The notes below the pieces were generated by a model. The model was not told the origin of the DNA. It did no database searches and saw only the letters and a program-made list of their open reading frames with translations. Made by a program: the position numbers and the translations under genes. Positions 32,894 to 41,762 of a stretch of DNA of 64,000 nt are shown piece after piece (position 1 is the first letter of the stretch; the number at the start of each line of letters is the position of its first letter). Source of the DNA: Pseudoalteromonas rhizosphaerae (GTDB lineage: Bacteria; Pseudomonadota; Gammaproteobacteria; Enterobacterales; Alteromonadaceae); contig NZ_CABVLM010000005.1 in assembly GCF_902498845.1 (NCBI RefSeq), positions 62,001-126,000 on the forward strand, read 5' to 3'.

Positions 32894-33412
32894 TAACTTT
32901 CTCCATTTTTACTATTAAGGCTTAATATTAGGTTTTTTATACACATTGCTAGCTTTGCAATGTAGATACAAGTGGTTAATTGTCTATTTTCTAAACTCAA
33001 CACACAGCCATGTTTTTAAAACCATAAAAAGTGTTGTTGAGTTTTTTATATTATTAACTTTACAAGATAAACAAAGAGAATTAAACATACCTATTAGTGG
33101 TACGGTTGATTTATTTGGAATATATTGATAAATGCTGTTTATTTTCATCACTTGTAAATAGAGCAAGCTACTCTGCTTTTTTAATAGCTCAAAATTCACC
33201 TGCATTCCTAATCTATCGCAAAAACGACTAATCCAACACATTACAGCAGATATTTGAACTGCAAGAATAGAGCGACTATGCCGTAAACTAATTTACATGA
33301 CCTAGCTGTAATACGCTGTAATATGTCTTTTGTGGTGGTCATTCTACACTTTCACTCGGTTACTGAGTAACCATATAACAGTGTGAATGCAATCTACAAA
33401 AGGAACAAGAAA
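32894..33412. other. Intergenic region, about 520 bp
   Basis: Short open frames exist on both strands (32946-33128 plus, 32984-33241 minus), but they overlap each other, lack ribosome sites and have no recognisable protein character. The only clear structure is the inverted repeat at 33358. Confidence 0.4.
33358..33372. promoter_or_regulatory. Operator-like inverted repeat upstream of the DUF1842-like gene
   Basis: GGTTAC-TGA-GTAACC, a perfect 6+6 repeat, 41 bp before the start codon. The flanks (CACTTTCACTC and AGTGTG) extend the symmetry imperfectly. Position and symmetry fit a repressor or activator site. Confidence 0.45.
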
Positions 33413-33796
33413 ATGTCTGATGAAAGCTTATATCTCGTTAAATTACAATTTCAATCTGGTGTTGTTGGTGGTGGCTCTATGGAAATTCAGTTTGCTGTAG
33501 ATCCAAAAACAGGTTCATTAAATGGTCGAGCGAATGGCAGCATCCAAGAAGGAACGCAGCATTCACCTCATTTCACCGCTAGCGCATCGGGCCATATGCA
33601 TGCAACTGGCTATAATGATGTAACTAAAGTTGGCGCGCTAACAGGTCAAGCAGTGGTGTCTTTTCCACCACCTGCAATTGGTAGTTACCAGTCACCTTTT
33701 ACGGCAAGCTTTGGCGTTGATAATCAATGGAATGGCAAAGGCAGCTTTTCTGTGGGTGAGAATACTTACCAATGTAAAGTGAGTCTAATCGACTAA
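33413..33796 (+). CDS. DUF1842-like protein
   Basis: A 127-residue protein without signal peptide. The opening DESLYLVKLQFQSG, the central SLNGRANGSIQEGT and the HATGYNDVT/QAVVSFPPP segments recall the DUF1842 family of small beta-sandwich proteins of unknown role. The start is the ATG at 33413, 7 bases after AGGAA; the frame also runs 10 codons further upstream without a better site. A hairpin terminator follows, so it is a single-gene unit. Confidence 0.6.
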   Translation: MSDESLYLVKLQFQSGVVGGGSMEIQFAVDPKTGSLNGRANGSIQEGTQHSPHFTASASGHMHATGYNDVTKVGALTGQAVVSFPPPAIGSYQSPFTASFGVDNQWNGKGSFSVGENTYQCKVSLID

Positions 33797-33821
33797 GCTG
33801 ATTAAAAATAGTTTTTCTATA

Positions 33822-33856
33822 AAATGGCATTCAATCCAGTTGAATGTCATTTAATA
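33822..33856 (+). terminator. Terminator after the DUF1842-like gene
   Basis: AAATGGCATTCAA, 5-base loop, TTGAATGTCATTT with one G-U pair, then TTTAATAA. 25 bp after the stop. Confidence 0.6.
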
Positions 33857-34210
33857 ATTCACCAAGCATCGTCATTACTACCCTTCTTCAAGCTCTCGCC
33901 AAAGCTTATGGCTTAGCACTTTATTTCAGGCATAAAAAACCGACCAATTTGGTCCGCTTCACGTTTTTAAAAACGTTGAAAAACAGTGTCGACTTGCTTT
34001 GCTATGATTTAATTAGGATTGCCTAACTTTTTTATCATTTTTTTAAGCCTTTGCATTCATATAACTAGGTTTAGTAGCAAAACTTCAATAGAAGAATCTT
34101 CAACAAAGCGCTTAATGACTTAAAGCATTTCCTTCTTAACTTTACCTACGTTTGGTCCATTCAAGTTAACCATCTGATATAATCGCATAAAATATTAAGG
34201 AAAATTAGTG
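33857..34210. other. Intergenic region with a partial terminator copy
   Basis: No gene seen. At about 33919-33955, TTTATTTCAGGCATAAAAAA-type sequence followed by CCGACCAATTTGGTC closely matches the tRNA-Leu terminator region at 36203-36240, as if a piece of that locus were duplicated. Confidence 0.45.
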
Positions 34211-36115
34211 ATGAAACTAAAAACAACAGCTGTCTGTCTTTTAACCTTACTACTTTCTGCCTGTGGTGGGGGAAGTAGTTCTGAAGAACAACAAGAAGCA
34301 CCAAATAACAAACCTACTATAGCGGGTGAGTTCAGTTTTGAACTCGCTGCGGGATCTAGTTTAGAACATGCACTTACTGTAAGCGATAAAGACAACGACA
34401 CAGTAACTGTTTCTATAATAAACAAACCTGATTGGCTAAGCTATGAACTAAGTGAAAATACACTAACGCTCAGTGCTTCGCCTACTCTTTTTGACATAGC
34501 TGAACATCAAGTCGACCTATCAATTAGTGATGGTAAAGAGTCGAACCAGTTTAACCTAAGTATTGACGTTCACTATGATGCCGTTAACTTTCCTGGCGAA
34601 GCAATTACACTTGCAGATGAAGAATTAATCGGCACGTGGACTACAGCAGACTCAAGCTCACTATTTCATTTTTCAGCTGACCAAACAGGTTTTGCAAAAA
34701 TTGACAGTGACAACTTTCTGTTTAACTGGAATAACCCAGATGATGTTGAACTGCATACTCAAGAGTTTGAATGCATTGAAAATTGCATGCGTTCAAAGTT
34801 TATACCTCTCGAGATTTTAGCTAAGAAAGCTAATTCTATCCTAGCTAAAAAGTACACAAGTGAAACCGAATTCACTTGGCTTACCCTGATTAAGGGCGAG
34901 AAAAAAGCGCTTAGTTTTGATACTTATAGCGATCAACGCCAAGAGCAAACACTTAGACTAAGCCAACTAGGTAATGAAGAAGGCGTCAAATATACTTTCT
35001 TTGCCAATGTAGCGATTAAAGCAGAAGGTTACACTCAGTTGGCTGGATTTCACGAGAATGCAATTCTAACCAACGGTGTATATCAATTTATTGAGCCTGA
35101 AGAGAAAGGTAATAGTATATTTAGGCAAGACTATACAAAAACGTTTCAAAATACTGATGGCTCATATCAACAAATCAGTTTTTCTGTTCAATTAAAACAA
35201 GCCGAACTCATTGCAAGCTTAGATGATTTTGCTGTTTTTGAAGTCACCTATCACTTTATCCCTCAAACATCTCAAGATACGGCTAATTGGCCTGAGCTTG
35301 GAAAAGAGCTTGTTGATCGCAAAACCTATAAAGTATTTAGAGGTGTTGCAGAAGCGTCAGTTCCTGAATTTTCAGCGGGTGATGTGTTATTCGGCTTATC
35401 TCCATTGTATTCAAGTGTGCAATTAGCTGATGGCAGTTCCTTTTCAATAATCAATGCACCTATCACGGTTGATTCAGAAACGTCAGGACATTACTCAGTG
35501 AAAAACACACTTACTGGTGAACAGTTCACTTATGAGGTTACTTTAAACAACTTGGGGGGGACTTTAGAATTCACCATTGGTACTGAAACCAGAAATGTAC
35601 GCTATGTAAAACTCTACGATAATCGCATTGCTACTATAGACGATTTTTACTCCAGCAAAAAACAATCAAGCTACTCTTACGCTAATCTAGCCCAAGCAGA
35701 TACTACCTATAATGCGACTCAAGAAGATTATATGAAAACCTTCTATGTTAACGATTTAAACTTGTTAAATAACAACAAACATGCCGTTATAGAGCCTCAC
35801 GATAACGGTACAGCCATTGTTTATAGCGGTGGTATTTTTGGCCCTAATGGCCGTTGGCAGTTTGAAGAAGACAATAGCATGAGCTTCATAACTCCTTGTA
35901 GTCAAGATGAAACAATAAGCAGTTGTATCGATAATTCTGAAGAAGTTGATGTGATCAACTACAAACTTTTCAAAAAGGAAAAAGCCGGCTATTGGTTTTT
36001 AAGGTCTCATAGCAACCAAGACAAATACTCAGATGGAAAAATAGCCCAATCAGTAACGCAAAGTATTCAATTCTTAAAACTATGCGATAGCGTCTGTATA
36101 TACAGAAGTAATTAA
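34211..36115 (+). CDS. Large lipoprotein with N-terminal Ig/cadherin-like domain
   Basis: A 634-residue lipoprotein (lipobox LSAC, then GGGSSSEEQQEAP linker). Residues ~35-125 form a putative Ig/cadherin-like module with NKPTIAGEFSFEL, VSDKDNDTVTVSI, KPDWLSYE and VDLSISDGKE. The rest is beta-rich, contains paired cysteines (CIENC; CSQDETISSC; CDSVC) and matches nothing I know. It is probably anchored to the outer membrane and surface-exposed. AAGGA lies 9 bases before the ATG; a GTG three bases earlier is an alternative start. A strong hairpin terminator follows. Confidence 0.72.
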   Translation: MKLKTTAVCLLTLLLSACGGGSSSEEQQEAPNNKPTIAGEFSFELAAGSSLEHALTVSDKDNDTVTVSIINKPDWLSYELSENTLTLSASPTLFDIAEHQVDLSISDGKESNQFNLSIDVHYDAVNFPGEAITLADEELIGTWTTADSSSLFHFSADQTGFAKIDSDNFLFNWNNPDDVELHTQEFECIENCMRSKFIPLEILAKKANSILAKKYTSETEFTWLTLIKGEKKALSFDTYSDQRQEQTLRLSQLGNEEGVKYTFFANVAIKAEGYTQLAGFHENAILTNGVYQFIEPEEKGNSIFRQDYTKTFQNTDGSYQQISFSVQLKQAELIASLDDFAVFEVTYHFIPQTSQDTANWPELGKELVDRKTYKVFRGVAEASVPEFSAGDVLFGLSPLYSSVQLADGSSFSIINAPITVDSETSGHYSVKNTLTGEQFTYEVTLNNLGGTLEFTIGTETRNVRYVKLYDNRIATIDDFYSSKKQSSYSYANLAQADTTYNATQEDYMKTFYVNDLNLLNNNKHAVIEPHDNGTAIVYSGGIFGPNGRWQFEEDNSMSFITPCSQDETISSCIDNSEEVDVINYKLFKKEKAGYWFLRSHSNQDKYSDGKIAQSVTQSIQFLKLCDSVCIYRSN

Positions 36116-36124
36116 CTAAAAATC

Positions 36125-36160
36125 AAACGATTAATGCAGATTATACGGTATTAATCGTTT
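36125..36160 (+). terminator. Terminator after the large lipoprotein gene
   Basis: AAACGATTAAT, 14-base loop, ATTAATCGTTT (11 perfect pairs), 9 bp after the stop codon. Confidence 0.65.
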
Positions 36161-36213
36161 GCCACATCATATGGCTATAAACTAAAAACTGACCACTGAC
36201 GACTTTATTTCAG

Positions 36214-36247
36214 GCATAAAAAAACCCCGACCAATGTGGTCAGGGTT
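36214..36247 (-). terminator. Terminator of tRNA-Leu
   Basis: On the minus strand AACCCTGACC, ACATT loop, GGTCGGGGTT, then a run of seven T. It starts 9 bp after the tRNA 3' end. Confidence 0.85.
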
Positions 36248-36255
36248 ATTAAAAG

Positions 36256-36340
36256 TGGTACCAGCGGCCGGACTTGAACCGGCACGCCTTGCGGCAGGGG
36301 ATTTTGAATCCCCCATGTATACCAATTTCATCACGCTGGC
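36256..36340 (-). tRNA. tRNA-Leu (anticodon CAA)
   Basis: 85-nt class II tRNA. The acceptor arm GCCAGCG pairs with CGCTGGU before an encoded ACCA end. The anticodon stem GGGGA/TCCCC encloses TTCAAAA, giving anticodon CAA (reads UUG). The long variable arm is TGCCGCAAGGCG-like, and the T arm GCCGGTTCAAGTCCGGC is perfect. Confidence 0.95.
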
Positions 36341-36601
36341 ATCATTTTTCTTTAACCTTCTAACATGAGAAGATAAAGAAAAACCACTTTAGAGCTAGGA
36401 CTTATCAAGCTGTCTTTGTCTCTATGCCATGCATTATACAAACAATAAGAGGAGCAGCAAGCGTTTTTTACAAAACCACGATCAACCGCTTAACAATTGA
36501 GCAACCATTAACATTCACTCATAAAAGCTACTAACTGTGCGGCTAGTATTTGTCTCGCTATTTGCTAAACTAGCGCGCATATTAACTTTGTGAGTTTGTT
36601 T

Positions 36602-37096
36602 ATGTCTGCTGAATTTCCGCGTGCGAGCTTTTGGCGTCGCTTTGCCTCTTTAATTTACGACTCTTTAGTTGTGATTTCGCTATCTATGCTTACTGCCATA
36701 CTTTACTTTGCAGCCATTCAGGGGTTAATTGGCTTAGATCTAATTGCGCAGACAGAAGATCCGGCCGCCTTAATTCAGGACTCTCCATTGCTGTACGGTA
36801 TTCGCAGTACATTATTCGTTGGTGTAAATATTATATTTTTTGTCTATTTTTGGACTAAGAGTGGCCAAACGATTGGTATGCGCGCATGGCGTTTAAAAGT
36901 ACAAACTCGCGATGGTAAGCTAATTAGCTGGCCACAAGCCGTTATTCGCAGCGTAACCGCATTACTTGGCTTAGGTAATTTAGTGGTATTAGTTGATTTT
37001 AAAAACAAACGAGCGCTGCAAGATTACCTGTCTAAAACCGAGGTTGTTGCGCTAACAAAAGAAGAAAACAAACGAATTTATCGTTCTTTAAATTAG
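36602..37096 (+). CDS. RDD-family membrane protein
   Basis: A 164-residue protein with the RDD signature in FWRRFASLIYDSLVV (Arg, then Asp) and later GQTIGMRAWRLKVQTRDG, with about three TM helices (22-45, 72-95, 118-135). RDD proteins are proposed ion or small-solute transporters. It is convergent with lptG, a neighbour pairing seen in other gammaproteobacteria. I start at the ATG at 36602 rather than the GTG at 36590. Confidence 0.85.
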   Translation: MSAEFPRASFWRRFASLIYDSLVVISLSMLTAILYFAAIQGLIGLDLIAQTEDPAALIQDSPLLYGIRSTLFVGVNIIFFVYFWTKSGQTIGMRAWRLKVQTRDGKLISWPQAVIRSVTALLGLGNLVVLVDFKNKRALQDYLSKTEVVALTKEENKRIYRSLN

Positions 37097-37102
37097 CTAT
37101 GA

Positions 37103-37122
37103 GGAGCTAGGCTGCTAGCTCC
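37103..37122. terminator. Hairpin between convergent RDD gene and lptG
   Basis: GGAGCTAG, GCTG loop, CTAGCTCC in the 32-bp gap between the two stops. No T-run, so termination is only probable. Confidence 0.45.
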
Positions 37123-37128
37123 CCGTTA

Positions 37129-38196
37129 TCAATTTCGCTTATTAAGCAAGTAAGTCGCAAAACCTATAAATATTATGCTTGGTAAAGTCGCCCCGATTAT
37201 CGCAGGGATTTGATACACCATCACCACAGGACCAAATATTTCATTGGTTAGGTGAAATGCAATACCGGTTACTACACCCATTATAATCCGCGCGCCCATC
37301 GTCACTGTACGCAGTGGGCCAAATATAAACGACAGCGCCACTAATAACATCACCGCTATCGATACTGGCTGCATAATCTTACGCCATAAAGCAAGCTCGT
37401 AGGTGCTAGTATCTTGCTCATTTTGTTTCAAATAACCTAAATATGACCACAACCCTGTAAATGACAGAGACTCTGGTTTTACCGATACGACACCCAGCTT
37501 TTCAGCTGTAAGTTGTGATTCGTAAAACTCTTCTTTTTGCTGCTGTGTGCTGATCAACTCTTCACTGAGTTGCACTTTATTTACATCTCGAAGTAACCAA
37601 CCGTCTTTACGGCCTACCGCTTCGCGGGCTTTGGTAATTTGTGTAAGTTGTAGTGAACTATCAAAATGATACATGTTCACGCCATGTAATACGCCGTTTT
37701 GGTCAACATCTTCTATATTAATAAAGTTATTGCCATCTTTGGCCCATACACCTTGCTGGGCGTTAAATACATCACCACCATGTATTGCTTGATTACGCAT
37801 TTCTTTCGCTTTAAGTTGTGTCGCTGGTGCGCCCCACTCGCCTAATGCCATCATACAAAGCGCCATAAATATTGCGGTTTTCATTACTGAGAGAATAATT
37901 TGCAAACGCGACATACCGGCGGCTTGCATCACCACCAGTTCACTATTTGATGCAAGTGCCCCAAGCCCCGTTAAGCCACCAATTAAAGCGGCCATTGGGA
38001 AGAACACCACAAGATCATCAGGCATGCTATATAAGGTATATAGCAAAGCAGTTCCAATATCGTAGCTACCGCGACCGACTGATTTAAGCTGCTCAATAAA
38101 TTTAATCAGGGTACTGATCCCAACTAAGACCATCAAAGCAAAACCGGTGGTTTGTAAAACACTGCGGCCTAAATACCAATCAAGTGTTTTCATCAT
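37129..38196 (-). CDS. lptG: LPS export ABC transporter permease LptG
   Basis: A 355-residue inner membrane permease, one half of the LptB2FG complex that extracts lipopolysaccharide and feeds it to LptC/LptA. N-terminal TMs (LDWYLGRSVLQTTGFALMVL), a periplasmic beta-jellyroll (about 130-260) and C-terminal TMs (LRTVTMGARIIMGVVTGIAF; FGPVVMVYQIPAIIGATLPS) match the family. The start ATG overlaps the lptF stop (ATGA), so the two are co-translated. Confidence 0.95.
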   Translation of the reverse strand: MMKTLDWYLGRSVLQTTGFALMVLVGISTLIKFIEQLKSVGRGSYDIGTALLYTLYSMPDDLVVFFPMAALIGGLTGLGALASNSELVVMQAAGMSRLQIILSVMKTAIFMALCMMALGEWGAPATQLKAKEMRNQAIHGGDVFNAQQGVWAKDGNNFINIEDVDQNGVLHGVNMYHFDSSLQLTQITKAREAVGRKDGWLLRDVNKVQLSEELISTQQQKEEFYESQLTAEKLGVVSVKPESLSFTGLWSYLGYLKQNEQDTSTYELALWRKIMQPVSIAVMLLVALSFIFGPLRTVTMGARIIMGVVTGIAFHLTNEIFGPVVMVYQIPAIIGATLPSIIFIGFATYLLNKRN

Positions 38197-39305
38197 GCGC
38201 CTAACTCCCGCTTAGTTAATACTGCTTTTAACCATGCGCCGAGCGGTCGCCCTTTGATAATCAAAAAGCCGCCAATAAATAAAGCACTTAAATGGATCCA
38301 CCACAGGCCAATTGAAGGCGGAATTTTACCATCCTCAATCGCAAACTTTGCAGCATTCAATAAGATGAAATAACCTAAATACAAGCTGATGGCAGGCACT
38401 AATTTGGCAAACTTACCTTGGCGCGGATTAACGACACTCAGCGGTACTGCTAATAAAGTAAGTAGTGGAATAGAAAGCGGTATAGCAAGACGCCACTGCC
38501 ACTGAGCAATAGCATCTGTCGTTTTCATCGCAAACAGATCTATGGTCGGCACAGCTTCAAGTTTACGGCGTTGATGTTCTATTTCTTGCTCACGAATTTG
38601 TACGCTATAGCCATCAAATTCGGTTAAATTTAGCGCAGGGGTTTTGCCGTCGGTTTCGTAACGCTTACCGTCACTGAGCACCAATTGCTGCTCACCGCTT
38701 TCTTGCTCGATCACTACACCCCGCTGCGCATATACTAACCGTGCGAGATTATCTTTTTCGCTGTCTGGTAGTTGCGCTACAAATACTTTGTGTAGTTCTT
38801 TGCCGCCTTTTTCGATGTTATGAATAAACACCACCGCTTTTTCGTTACCTGTTTGTTGAAAGCGCCCAGCCCGCAGCGCTGATAACCCGGCATCCGCTTT
38901 GGCTTGTTCTTTCAATTGATATTCTTGCTCACTCGCCCATGGGGCTATATATAAAGTCAGTACTCCTGCCAATAGCGCCAATACCACACTAGAAACTAAG
39001 GTTACACGCACTACGTACCATTCACTAACACCACAGGCTTTGAGAACGGTCATTTCACTGTCGGCATAAATGCGACTATAGGCGAGAATAATCCCTAAAA
39101 AGATACTTAGCGGTAATATTAATGATGCCAATTGCGGTAACTTTAGTGCAATCATTGACAGCACTAACTTAGCAGGAATGCCGCCTTCAGAGGCGTCGCC
39201 AAGAATAACGACAAACTTTTGCGACAAAAAAATTGTCATCAAAGTTAAAAATACGGCGACCTGAGACTTTAAAACTTCAGTGGTCAAATAACGGAAAATT
39301 AGCAA
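38193..39305 (-). CDS. lptF: LPS export ABC transporter permease LptF
   Basis: A 370-residue partner of LptG, opening LIFRYLTTEVLKSQVAVFLT as in E. coli LptF, with SILPLSIFLGIILAYSRIYADSEMTV-type TM/loop segments, a periplasmic domain (about 125-260) and C-terminal TMs. It starts at a TTG, preceded by AGGGG at 6 bases; no ATG fits the conserved N terminus. It is divergent from pepA across about 260 bp, the usual arrangement in this class. Confidence 0.95.
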   Translation of the reverse strand: MLIFRYLTTEVLKSQVAVFLTLMTIFLSQKFVVILGDASEGGIPAKLVLSMIALKLPQLASLILPLSIFLGIILAYSRIYADSEMTVLKACGVSEWYVVRVTLVSSVVLALLAGVLTLYIAPWASEQEYQLKEQAKADAGLSALRAGRFQQTGNEKAVVFIHNIEKGGKELHKVFVAQLPDSEKDNLARLVYAQRGVVIEQESGEQQLVLSDGKRYETDGKTPALNLTEFDGYSVQIREQEIEHQRRKLEAVPTIDLFAMKTTDAIAQWQWRLAIPLSIPLLTLLAVPLSVVNPRQGKFAKLVPAISLYLGYFILLNAAKFAIEDGKIPPSIGLWWIHLSALFIGGFLIIKGRPLGAWLKAVLTKRELGA

Positions 39306-39569
39306 TGATCGCCCCTGTTAAACATGATGTTTTACTTCAAGAGTAAGAAAATTTGAGTAAACTTAGGGTTTTATTATATGTCATCAACATTAAATATCAT
39401 ACCTAGCAACTCGATATATTGTCGCATTAGTGGTATTGATGGCTACAAAAGTATAAAGTTCAAATACACATAATGAGTCAGCGTTTATAAGCTAATATTA
39501 AGCTAGTATCTGGATTTTTATTTTATTACCCTTATTTAAGGGTTAAATGACTCAAAATTAGGAGTGACA

Positions 39570-41081
39570 ATGGAATTTAGCGTAAAAAGTGGTAGTCCTG
39601 AAAAGCAACGTAGCGCATGTATTGTAGTTGGCGTTTATGAGCCACGTCGTTTATCCCCCATTGGTGAACAACTCGATAAAATCAGTGATGGTTATATCTC
39701 TAATTTATTGCGTCGCGGCGACCTTGAAGGCAAGCCGGGACAAGTGCTATTATTGCATCATGTACCCAATGTGTTAAGTGAACGCATACTATTGGTCGGC
39801 TGTGGTAAAGAGCGCGAGCTAGACGACAAACAATACAAACAAATTATTTCAAAAACTATCAATACCCTAAATGAAACTGGGTCGATGGAAGCGGTATGCT
39901 TTTTAACTGAGCAACATGTTAAAAGTCGCGACACCTACTGGAAAGTACGCCAAGCGGTCGAAACCACCCAAGACTGTTTGTATACCTTTAACCAATTAAA
40001 AAGCAAAAAAAGTGACCCGCGTCGCCCGCTGCGTAAAATTGTGTTTAACGTACCAACTCGCCGCGAACTTACCATTGGTGAAAGCGCCATTGAACATGGC
40101 CTAGCGATTGCTGCAGGTAGTAAGTTATGTAAAGACGTAGCGAACATGCCGCCAAACATCTGTAATCCTGCATATTTAGGTGAACAAGCGCAAGAACTTG
40201 CAGCTAACTTTGACAACGTTACGGTTGATATAATTGGCGAAGATAAAATGGCAGAGTTAGGTATGAATTCATACTTAGCAGTTGGTCGTGGTAGTGATAA
40301 CGAATCTATTATGTCGGTAATTAACTACCAAGGCGGCGCGAAAGATCAAGCCCCAATAGTGCTAGTTGGTAAAGGTTTAACCTTTGACTCAGGTGGTATT
40401 TCACTCAAACCAGGCGAAGCCATGGATGAAATGAAATACGACATGGGCGGTGCAGCCGGTGTTATTGGCGCAATGCGTGCTTTGGTGCAAATGCAATTAC
40501 CGATTAACGTAATTGGTGTACTCGCAGGTTGTGAAAACATGCCAAGCTCGAATGCTTATCGTCCGGGTGATATTTTGACCACTATGTCAGGGCAAACAGT
40601 TGAAGTACTAAATACCGACGCTGAAGGCCGCTTAGTATTATGTGATGCACTCACTTATGTTGAGCGCTTTGAACCTGAAACCGTGATTGATGTCGCTACT
40701 TTAACTGGCGCTTGTATTGTTGCCCTTGGCGCTCATGCAACGGGGTTATTATCTAACCACAACCCACTGGCACATGACTTGTTAAAAGCATCTGAGCAAA
40801 GTGGCGACCGTGCGTGGCAGTTGCCACTGTGGGATGATTATCAAGATCAACTAGAAAGCCCATTTGCTGATTTTACTAACTTAGGCGGCCGCTCTGCGGG
40901 AACGATAACAGCTGCATGCTTCTTATCTAAGTTTACTAAAAAGTATAACTGGGCCCATTTAGATATCGCAGGCACTGCTTGGCGCAGTGGTAAAAACAAA
41001 GGCGCAACAGGTAGACCGGTGCCGATGCTTACGCAATATTTACTAAACCGTGCCGGTGTAAGCGAAACCAGCCAAGATTAA
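39570..41081 (+). CDS. pepA: Leucyl aminopeptidase PepA
   Basis: 503 residues, the same length as the E. coli enzyme. The dinuclear-metal M17 catalytic domain has [26 protein letters not shown], the signature [14 protein letters not shown] (bicarbonate and metal site) and [11 protein letters not shown]. It removes N-terminal residues from peptides as a hexamer and in E. coli also binds DNA in Xer recombination and carAB control. I use the ATG 5 bases after AGGAG; a GTG at 39564 overlaps that site. Confidence 0.97.
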   Translation: MEFSVKSGSPEKQRSACIVVGVYEPRRLSPIGEQLDKISDGYISNLLRRGDLEGKPGQVLLLHHVPNVLSERILLVGCGKERELDDKQYKQIISKTINTLNETGSMEAVCFLTEQHVKSRDTYWKVRQAVETTQDCLYTFNQLKSKKSDPRRPLRKIVFNVPTRRELTIGESAIEHGLAIAAGSKLCKDVANMPPNICNPAYLGEQAQELAANFDNVTVDIIGEDKMAELGMNSYLAVGRGSDNESIMSVINYQGGAKDQAPIVLVGKGLTFDSGGISLKPGEAMDEMKYDMGGAAGVIGAMRALVQMQLPINVIGVLAGCENMPSSNAYRPGDILTTMSGQTVEVLNTDAEGRLVLCDALTYVERFEPETVIDVATLTGACIVALGAHATGLLSNHNPLAHDLLKASEQSGDRAWQLPLWDDYQDQLESPFADFTNLGGRSAGTITAACFLSKFTKKYNWAHLDIAGTAWRSGKNKGATGRPVPMLTQYLLNRAGVSETSQD

Positions 41082-41110
41082 ACCCCGCGTTTAACAATAC
41101 ATTGTAAATT

Positions 41111-41143
41111 TAAATAAGGCGCTTTTTAGCGCCTTATTTATTC
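41111..41143 (+). terminator. Terminator after pepA
   Basis: TAAATAAGGCGCT, TTTT, AGCGCCTTATTTA: 13 perfect pairs, 30 bp after the stop. Confidence 0.75.
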
Positions 41144-41255
41144 CCCACTTATTAACGTATAAATTAGCGTATTAATTGAAGCAAAACGCGTTATATGGCA
41201 AAATCCCTGCTTTGATTTAAGTATTATTTTCAATACTGTGGGAAGCCCCGATACA

Positions 41256-41702
41256 ATGAGCATGAACGCCCAGTTTTTCGTTCTAAAGCAACAAGATGAG
41301 TCATTAGCCAAGGCTGATGATCACTTTAGCTTAGCGGCTGATATTGCTGCTGAACAGTATCGTCTTGGTCATCGTATCTTTATTTACGTTGATGATCTTG
41401 AAATTGCCCATGCCATTGATGAAACTATTTGGTCATTCGACCCCGACAGTTTTGTGCCTCACAATCTCCAAGGTGAAGGTCCAAAAGGTGGTGCGCCCGT
41501 TGAAATAGGTACTACCCCGCCAGTCGGTAATCGTAAAGTTTTAATTAACTTGGCTGCACAATTGCCGGACTTTATTCGTCGGTTTAACCAAGTTTTTGAT
41601 TTTGTGCCCGTTGAAGCCACTGCTAAACAAGCTGCCCGTGAGCGCTTTAAAAAGCTACGCCAACTCGGTGCTAATATCACCACGCAAGATATTAATAGCT
41701 AA
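41256..41702 (+). CDS. holC: DNA polymerase III chi subunit HolC
   Basis: 148 residues. HRIFIYVDDLEIAHAIDETI, the near-invariant SFVPHNLQGEGPKGGAPVEI and the closing ARERFKKLRQLG match chi. It links the clamp loader (through psi) to single-stranded DNA-binding protein. I start at the ATG before SMNAQFFVL; an upstream GTG frame extension (41238) is less like the family. valS follows at 60 bp and is probably co-transcribed. Confidence 0.93.
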   Translation: MSMNAQFFVLKQQDESLAKADDHFSLAADIAAEQYRLGHRIFIYVDDLEIAHAIDETIWSFDPDSFVPHNLQGEGPKGGAPVEIGTTPPVGNRKVLINLAAQLPDFIRRFNQVFDFVPVEATAKQAARERFKKLRQLGANITTQDINS

Positions 41703-41762
41703 CATACCTTTTGTATAAATAGCTAACTAACTCATTTAAGTACTTATTTAAGGTTCTGTGTA

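Noticed and set aside
32946..33241. Short genes in the 520-bp gap after the LysE gene
   Set aside because: Mutually overlapping frames on both strands, AT-rich, no start signals.
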